Shown here piece after piece: positions 20,838-25,781 of a stretch of DNA of 25,781 bases. The translations under genes were made by a program, and so were the position numbers. Under the pieces are notes generated by a model. It searched no databases and was not told the origin of the DNA. It saw only the letters and a list, made by a program, of their open reading frames with translations. The stretch is from contig JBBITF010000038.1 of the NCBI GenBank assembly GCA_037440925.1, forward strand, positions 1 through 25,781, in the 5' to 3' direction. Numbering within the stretch: the stretch's first letter is position 1; each line of letters opens with the position of its first letter. Origin of the DNA: JAABUE01 sp037440925 (lineage in GTDB: Bacteria; Chloroflexota; Anaerolineae; Anaerolineales; Villigracilaceae).

Positions 20838-21652
20838 AAACGTTCCGTCTTGGTAAGAACTGGCTCTATCTGCCCTTGATTGCAATGGCTATCTTCTACT
20901 TGATTCCTATGTATGTGATGCTGGTTACCGGATTCAAGAGTTTTGCAGAAGTAGACTTGCAAACCATGTGGAACTTACCCAAAGGCATCCATTTCGATAA
21001 TTACATCGAGGCCTATCAACACCTGGCGCCTTCCCTGAGAAACAGTTTCGTCATGGTTATTCCATCGGCCATCATTTCCTCACTGTTGGGCTCGCTCAAC
21101 GGCTTCATCCTTGCCAAATGGAAATTCCGCGGTGCAGATGTCATCTTCCCCTTCATCCTGTTTGGCATGTTCATCCCCTATCAAAGCATTCTGATTCCGC
21201 TCGTTCAGTTCATGCGCTCAGTCGGCCTGACCGGTTTGCTAGGGCTGGCAATTGCTCATATCATTTATGGTATTCCCATCACGACTCTCACCTTCCGCAA
21301 CTATTACGCCAGTCTGCCGCAAGAATTGCTCGAGGCTGCCAAGATGGACGGCGCAGACATGCTTGGCATTTATCGCTACATTCTACTGCCCATTTCCATA
21401 CCCAGTTTCGTCGTGGTGTTAATTTGGCAATTTACCTCTGCCTGGAACGATTTTTTGTTTGCCGTTGTGTTGACCGGCAACCAAGATTGGCCTATCACTG
21501 TAGCGCTCAATAACATGGCAGGGAGTCAAATTATCCAGTGGAATGTGCAAATGGCCGGTTCTCTGCTGGCGGCTTTGCCTACTTTGCTGGTCTATATCTT
21601 CCTGGGACGCTATTTCTTGCGCGGCTTGCTGGCCGGCTCGTTAAAAGGATAA
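20834..21652 (+). CDS. Sugar ABC transporter permease, MalG-type
   Basis: A 272-residue inner-membrane protein with six predicted helices and the EAA motif LPQELLEAAKMDGADMLGIY. It would pair with the upstream permease to form the translocation channel. GGAGG precedes the ATG by about eight bases and lies inside the end of the upstream gene. No ATP-binding subunit follows: the next gene encodes an oxidoreductase, so the energy-coupling protein, likely an MsmX/MalK-type ATPase shared by several transporters, must come from another locus. Confidence 0.9.
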   Translation: MKTFRLGKNWLYLPLIAMAIFYLIPMYVMLVTGFKSFAEVDLQTMWNLPKGIHFDNYIEAYQHLAPSLRNSFVMVIPSAIISSLLGSLNGFILAKWKFRGADVIFPFILFGMFIPYQSILIPLVQFMRSVGLTGLLGLAIAHIIYGIPITTLTFRNYYASLPQELLEAAKMDGADMLGIYRYILLPISIPSFVVVLIWQFTSAWNDFLFAVVLTGNQDWPITVALNNMAGSQIIQWNVQMAGSLLAALPTLLVYIFLGRYFLRGLLAGSLKG

Positions 21653-21654
21653 AA

Positions 21655-22641
21655 ATGGATCATCGGCCCCTGCGCTGGGGACTGCTTTCTACCGCACGCA
21701 TCAACCGTGCTTTGATTCCCGCTCTGCGGGAATCAAAGCGCAACTTTTTATCGGCCGTTGCCAGCCGATCGCAAGAAACAGCCGGTGCCTATGCGAAAGA
21801 GTGGAAGATACCGCGCGCCCTGGGCAGTTACGAAGCCTTGCTAGACGATCCAGAAGTAGACGTAATCTACAACCCCCTCCCTAATCATCTACACGCAGAA
21901 TGGAGTATCAAAGCCCTGCAGGCCAGAAAACACGTTCTGTGCGAGAAGCCGCTGGCGCTCAGCGCATTTGAAGTGGACGAAATGATTGCCGCCGCCAAAG
22001 AAAGCGGCTGTGTGCTGGCAGAGGCCTTCATGTACCGCCATCATCCACAGACCCAAAAAGTGAAGGAAATAATAGACAGCGGCTCTTTGGGCAAGTTACG
22101 CCTGATTCGAGGCGCGTTTACCTTTACGCTCACGCGCCCGGATAACTACCGCTGGCACAAAGAAATGGGCGGCGGCAGTCTATGGGATGTAGGCTGTTAC
22201 CCCGTCAACTATGCCCGTACCCTCATGGGGGCAGAACCGCTTGAAGTGTTTGGATGGCAAGTCACGGGTGCGGGAGGATGCGATGAGACCTTTGTCGGGC
22301 AAATGCGCTTTGCAGACAATGTTTTGGTCCAATTCGACAGCGGCTTCCGTTCTCCTTTCCGCGCCGAAATGGAAATTGTCGGCTCAGAAGCAATTTTACG
22401 CATTCCGCGTCCTTTCAAACCTGGCCGCCATGAAACGCTCCTGCTCCAGCGCGGCGATCGGCTGGAAAAAATCCCCATTCACAGCCGCGGCGCGCTGTAT
22501 AGCGGCGAGGTTGAGGATATGGCCGACGCCATTCTGCTGAACAAAGCGCCGCGCGTGAGTTTGGAAGATAGCCGCGGGAATATCCTAGCCCTGGCCGCCT
22601 TGATCAAATCAGCACAGACGGGGAAACCAATACCATTGTAA
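21655..22641 (+). CDS. Gfo/Idh/MocA-family oxidoreductase
   Basis: A 328-residue NAD(P)-dependent dehydrogenase. The N-terminal Rossmann half begins with RWGLLSTARINRALIPAL, in which the usual GxGxxG is loosened to GLLSTARIN, as in the D-xylose/dihydrodiol dehydrogenase branch. The EKPLA motif holds the catalytic-region lysine K98. The C-terminal half contains the GGGSLWDVGCYPVNYAR motif. It starts two bases after the permease stop and has a weak Shine-Dalgarno, so it belongs to the sugar operon and probably oxidises the imported sugar or a derivative. Its early coding region contains a perfect 14-bp hairpin (21709-21739). The exact substrate is unknown. Confidence 0.88.
   Translation: MDHRPLRWGLLSTARINRALIPALRESKRNFLSAVASRSQETAGAYAKEWKIPRALGSYEALLDDPEVDVIYNPLPNHLHAEWSIKALQARKHVLCEKPLALSAFEVDEMIAAAKESGCVLAEAFMYRHHPQTQKVKEIIDSGSLGKLRLIRGAFTFTLTRPDNYRWHKEMGGGSLWDVGCYPVNYARTLMGAEPLEVFGWQVTGAGGCDETFVGQMRFADNVLVQFDSGFRSPFRAEMEIVGSEAILRIPRPFKPGRHETLLLQRGDRLEKIPIHSRGALYSGEVEDMADAILLNKAPRVSLEDSRGNILALAALIKSAQTGKPIPL
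21707..21741 (+). repeat. Perfect intragenic hairpin
   Basis: Bases 21709-21722 and 21726-21739 are perfect 14-bp inverted repeats around TCT, extended by two further pairs including one G-T. The hairpin lies about 50 bases after the oxidoreductase ATG and encodes ALIPALRESKR. No T-tract follows, so termination is unlikely. Slowing of translation, mRNA processing or a regulator target are alternatives. Confidence 0.7.
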
Positions 22642-22694
22642 GGATAGTCCTGCTTCGCCTCAAAGATACCAAGTAATCTATAGTACAGAGAAAG

Positions 22695-23795
22695 TTGACT
22701 ACACGAAAACCGCGAGACGAACGCATCACCCGCCGACTTTTAACCTGGTACCGTCAAAACGGCCGCTCCCTGCCCTGGCGTGGTCACCCCGACCCGTATG
22801 CGGTGTGGGTCTCTGAAATCATGCTCCAGCAAACACGGGTAGAGACGGTCATTCCTTATTTTGAGGCCTGGATGCAGCGTTTTCCTACTATAAAGGCGTT
22901 GGCAGAAGCGTCGGAACAGGAAGTGCTGAGCGCCTGGGAAGGGTTAGGGTATTACAGCCGCGCCCGCAATCTGCACAAGGCCGCGCAATTGGTAATAGAA
23001 AAGTATGGCGGCATCTTGCCGCGCGAGGAGGAAGCGCTGCGGCAATTGCCCGGCGTTGGACGCTATACGGCTGGCGCGATTGCGTCTTTTGCCTTTGGTA
23101 TGGATGAGGCAACGTTAGACGGCAATTTGCGGCGCGTTTTGGCACGGCTCTTCGATGTCGAGGAGGCCGTTGATACGCCGTCCGGCGAAGAACGTCTATG
23201 GAATCTGGCCAGGGAACTCTTGCCGCGTGGTCAGGCCGGCGATTTCAATCAAGCCTTGATGGATCTGGGCGCCACCGTTTGCTTGCCTCGCCGTCCACGC
23301 TGCTCAATATGTCCTGTGAGCGAACTTTGCCAGGCGCGCGCCCACGCAACGCAGGAACAACGCCCGCTGCGCACCCCCAAGAAAGCAACGCCGCACTACG
23401 TCCAGGTAGCAGGGATCATCCTACGGCAAATGGACGGCTCACCCCATCTGCTGCTGGCAAAACGCCCCTCCAAGGGTCTGCTAGGTGGGATGTGGGAATT
23501 CCCCAACGCACGGGTGGAGGAGGATCCGGCCAAGGCGTTGGAAGCGGCCCTGGAAACGAAATACAGGTTGAGGGTCGTCAGAGGCGAGGCGCAAGGCGTC
23601 TTCCATCATGCCTATACGCATTTCAAGGTGACAGTTCATGCATTTGCCTGTCTTTTGATTGAATCCCCTACTGACGAACGCTTAAAATGGGTTAAACTAA
23701 CCGAGGTAGATGCCTATCCGATGGGCAAGGTAGATCGTTCGATTGCCAGGAAAGCGACCGCAAGCAGTGAGCGAAGAATACGAGAAACAGCGTGA
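22695..23795 (+). CDS. mutY: A/G-specific adenine glycosylase MutY
   Basis: MutY removes adenine mispaired with 8-oxoguanine. The 366-residue protein has catalytic E41 (WVSEIMLQQTRVET), the helix-hairpin-helix LPGVGRYTAGA, catalytic-region D142 (LDGNLRRVLAR) and four iron-sulfur ligands C196, C203, C206 and C212 with the standard C-x6-C-x2-C-x5-C spacing. A C-terminal NUDIX-like domain (about 235-350) recognises 8-oxoguanine. A TTG start at 22695 is required because no ATG or GTG gives the full N-terminus. A possible -10 box, TATAGT, ends ten bases before it. The 3' end overlaps pcm by 29 bases. Confidence 0.93.
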   Translation: MTTRKPRDERITRRLLTWYRQNGRSLPWRGHPDPYAVWVSEIMLQQTRVETVIPYFEAWMQRFPTIKALAEASEQEVLSAWEGLGYYSRARNLHKAAQLVIEKYGGILPREEEALRQLPGVGRYTAGAIASFAFGMDEATLDGNLRRVLARLFDVEEAVDTPSGEERLWNLARELLPRGQAGDFNQALMDLGATVCLPRRPRCSICPVSELCQARAHATQEQRPLRTPKKATPHYVQVAGIILRQMDGSPHLLLAKRPSKGLLGGMWEFPNARVEEDPAKALEAALETKYRLRVVRGEAQGVFHHAYTHFKVTVHAFACLLIESPTDERLKWVKLTEVDAYPMGKVDRSIARKATASSERRIRETA

Positions 23796-24417
23796 ACGCA
23801 TGGTGCGAGAACAAATCAGCCGCCGGGGATTGAATGAGCCACGCCTGTTGTCTGCCATGCTAACAGTGCCGCGTCACCTGTTCGTGCCAGCCGAATACCG
23901 CTTGAGCGCCTACGAAAACGGCCCCCTGCCGATCGGTTTTGGTCAAACGATTTCTCAGCCTTATATTGTGGCCTTAATGACTCACCTGCTGCAATTGCAG
24001 GGCGACGAGCGTGTGTTAGAAGTAGGGACGGGTTCTGGCTATCAGGCTGCTATTTTAGGAAGACTAGCCAGGGAGGTGCATACCATCGAGTTGGTGCCAG
24101 AGCTGGCAGAAAGCGCCGCAAAATTGCTGGAAGAATTGGGAATGCACAATGTCCACATCCATATTGGCGACGGTTCACTGGGCTGGCCCGAGAGCGCGCC
24201 TTATGCAGGGATTTTGGTTGCCGCTGCCGCTCCGCAAGCGCCGGAAGCCTTGCTCGAACAACTGGCAGACGGCGGGCGGATGGTAGTGCCGGTCGGTGAG
24301 CGAGGTTGGCAAGAACTGGAAGTGTGGGAACGCCAGGGGAACCTTTACAAATCGCGCAATGTCCTCAGCGTAGCATTTGTGCCGCTGCGCGGCGAACAAG
24401 GTTGGGATCGAAAATAG
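23767..24417 (+). CDS. pcm: Protein-L-isoaspartate O-methyltransferase
   Basis: This enzyme methylates isoaspartyl residues so that damaged proteins can be repaired. The 216-residue sequence has the SAM-binding motif VLEVGTGSGYQAAIL, the substrate-site QTISQPYIVALMT and the late motif GGRMVVPVGE. The GTG at 23767 gives the N-terminus MSEEYEKQRERMVREQI, typical of this branch. The TTG at 23743 and ATG at 23800 are alternatives. The gene overlaps mutY, pairing protein repair with DNA repair of oxidative damage. It ends one base before the convergent DUF354 gene, with no terminator visible between them. Confidence 0.9.
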   Translation: MSEEYEKQRERMVREQISRRGLNEPRLLSAMLTVPRHLFVPAEYRLSAYENGPLPIGFGQTISQPYIVALMTHLLQLQGDERVLEVGTGSGYQAAILGRLAREVHTIELVPELAESAAKLLEELGMHNVHIHIGDGSLGWPESAPYAGILVAAAAPQAPEALLEQLADGGRMVVPVGERGWQELEVWERQGNLYKSRNVLSVAFVPLRGEQGWDRK

Positions 24418-24418
24418 T

Positions 24419-25432
24419 TTAGTTATCCAAAATCAAGTCTGTGATTTGACGCGCCAGGGCGCCGTCAGCCTGACGACGGGGAGCGACTTGTTTTTTTTGT
24501 ATCTTAATGGTAGGAATCTGTGAACGGTTTCCAATCCAATGCATTTTGCCTGACTCAATGAGATATTGGTCAACGCTTCCCAGTTCACCCATGAACAGGC
24601 TGTAGACTCTGCTGCCAAGCACCACTGCTTCTCGATTCATGGTTCCCCCCGCCCCCGCCACCAGATCCGAGTAATATATGAGATCAGGTCCATTCAAGGC
24701 GTGAGAAGGAATAATGACGTTTGCCAAACCAAGCGCTTGATAGCGTTCTTTTTGTCTTGCATGGCGCGGCAATAAAACGATGAGCGTATCATTTTGGCCG
24801 GCAATGTACTCCAATGCTTCGTCAAACAATGGATTTTCAAACTGATGATATGCCGAAACATCGCTTTCAGGGCGCATGGTAATCAGGCATTTTTCAGGAG
24901 GAATGTCGTTTTTCTCCAAAAATAAAGGGTCGGGGACGAACAAATCAAGGTAGATGTTTTCTTTCAAGCCATTGTAGTGCAAGATTTTATCTGCAGAGGC
25001 GCCATAGCGATATAAATTTTGGTTCGCAAAAAAACACGGCGTCAAAATCTTTTGAGCCGTTCTGCACACAATATTCAAGCCGGGATTTCCCTCGTAATCC
25101 ACAAGAGTCACAAAGGGAATACCTAGCAATTTCGCCGCCAAAGCCTGACTGTAAGAACTTCCGCTAACAGCCAGGCTGATTTTCTTATTTGCAAGATATT
25201 GCGCCAATTTCAAGGCGCGAATGACGATGGCTATCTCTTTACCGATCAAGGAGCTTCCGCCATGCGCACCAATGGCTTTATGCTGTAGTCCATACTGGTC
25301 AGCCAGTTCCACTGCCTCTGAATGATGGCGCGTGGTAACAGTAACCGAATGGTTTCTTTTTTGCATCTCGCGAATGAGAGGCTGCATAAACAGCACTTGA
25401 GGCGGGTTTGCGATATCAACCCAAATATTCAT
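24419..25432 (-). CDS. DUF354 glycosyltransferase-like protein
   Basis: A 337-residue soluble protein beginning with MNIWVDIANPPQVLFMQPLI, the hallmark start of DUF354. The domain has a GT-B-like two-Rossmann fold. The N-terminal half contains HSVTVTTRHHSEAVEL and VSGSSYSQALAAKLLGIP, and the C-terminal half contains a GPDLIYYSDLVAGAGGTMNREA stretch like the nucleotide-sugar-binding loop of MurG-type enzymes. In known genomes DUF354 genes often lie near polysaccharide synthesis loci, but here the only neighbour is the convergent pcm. The start at 25432 follows from the conserved N-terminus, with GGAAAT just upstream. No donor or acceptor can be named. Confidence 0.85.
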   Translation of the reverse strand: MNIWVDIANPPQVLFMQPLIREMQKRNHSVTVTTRHHSEAVELADQYGLQHKAIGAHGGSSLIGKEIAIVIRALKLAQYLANKKISLAVSGSSYSQALAAKLLGIPFVTLVDYEGNPGLNIVCRTAQKILTPCFFANQNLYRYGASADKILHYNGLKENIYLDLFVPDPLFLEKNDIPPEKCLITMRPESDVSAYHQFENPLFDEALEYIAGQNDTLIVLLPRHARQKERYQALGLANVIIPSHALNGPDLIYYSDLVAGAGGTMNREAVVLGSRVYSLFMGELGSVDQYLIESGKMHWIGNRSQIPTIKIQKKQVAPRRQADGALARQITDLILDN

Positions 25433-25781
25433 ATTTCCAACCTATACAGAGAAAAAGATAATGAACATGACTATCTCGAAGACTATACTAGATTTGCGCC
25501 TTGTGAAAGAAGGAAAAAGCAAGGTTTTGGGCGTTCGCAAAACATCCACAAAACACCCCGTATCCCAATTTATTGATAAGGTTTTTAGATTTTACCTCTT
25601 TTTACGCAAAGTGATGTCCAAACAAGGAAACCGGTGTGCACTCAAAAGTTGTCAGCGGCAACAAGGAACATCCACAGATTGCGCAGATTACGTAACTGCC
25701 TACCCTGCCTATATTTGAGCGCAAACCGTCCACGAATACTGCACGAATACACGAATCACGCCGTCATTCGAGCATTCGTGG
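25433..25781. other. 349-bp gap to the window end, repeats at the right
   Basis: The left half (25433-25620) shows no convincing gene. It should hold the promoter of the DUF354 gene on the minus strand, but no clear hexamers were found. A 23-bp sequence at 25637-25659 is the exact inverse of 17022-17044. The MITE-like copy begins at 25692 and is cut by the window edge. Confidence 0.6.
25692..25781. repeat. Second copy of the 1919 MITE-like element, cut by edge
   Basis: The 90 bases visible match 1919-2008 at 87 positions, with three substitutions close together near 25755-25762. The match begins abruptly at GTAACTGCC, with only one shared base (C) outside it. The right end is beyond the window. 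Confidence 0.8.

Noticed and set aside
25461..25718. 85-residue plus-strand ORF with a Lys/Arg-rich start
   Set aside because: It runs into two dispersed repeats and ends inside the MITE-like copy. No ribosome binding site or domain is seen.

Overview
The window looks like a chromosomal segment of an uncultured-type Chloroflexota bacterium, most likely class Anaerolineae. This is inferred from protein style: Pro/Thr-rich tails and ATEAP-type lipoprotein linkers, tandem RodZ-like membrane regulators, RNase J, a glucose-type CUT1 transporter beside a ROK regulator, and intergenic DNA full of short palindromic repeats. No rRNA, tRNA, CRISPR, phage or transposase gene was seen. About 19 genes cover most of the window. 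Four repeat-rich gaps (6598-7108, 11702-12143, 16812-17236, 25433-25781) hold nearly all the non-coding structure.

Layout. 1-44: start of an unidentified minus-strand gene. 227-1863: a membrane TPR protein and a CopD-like membrane protein (+). 1864-2107: repeats. 2108-6597 (-): RodZ-like double-HTH protein, RimO and a GT-C glycosyltransferase as one operon. 6598-7108: repeats. 7109-9224 (-): moaC, a moaD-like gene and fabF. 9272-10045 (+): scpA, divergent from moaC. 10058-11701 (-): RNase J, with its own promoter and a structured leader. 11897-12049: a 153-bp miniature inverted-repeat element with an 8-bp target duplication. 12144-16811 (+): a four-gene operon with an HhH membrane protein, an SH3b membrane protein, an alpha/beta-hydrolase fused to an acyl-CoA-synthetase-like domain, and a second hydrolase. 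17237-22641 (+): a sugar module with ROK regulator, glucose-type binding lipoprotein, two permeases and a Gfo/Idh oxidoreductase. 22695-24417 (+): mutY and pcm, overlapping. 24419-25432 (-): DUF354 glycosyltransferase-like protein.

How the parts work together. The clearest functional unit is the sugar module: the ROK protein probably senses sugar and controls uptake, and the oxidoreductase handles the sugar or a derivative. No ATPase subunit is present, so a shared one elsewhere is expected. A strong terminator after the binding-protein gene should make that protein more abundant than the permeases. Three genes (the TPR gene, moaC, scpA) carry a GTTATAAT box only 6-8 bases before the ATG, which predicts leaderless mRNAs. 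The least conventional coding locus is the hydrolase/ligase operon, whose AMP-forming domain has an altered C-terminal subdomain. The most striking non-coding features are the miniature element placed against the rnj -35 box and the terminator-like hairpin in the rnj leader.
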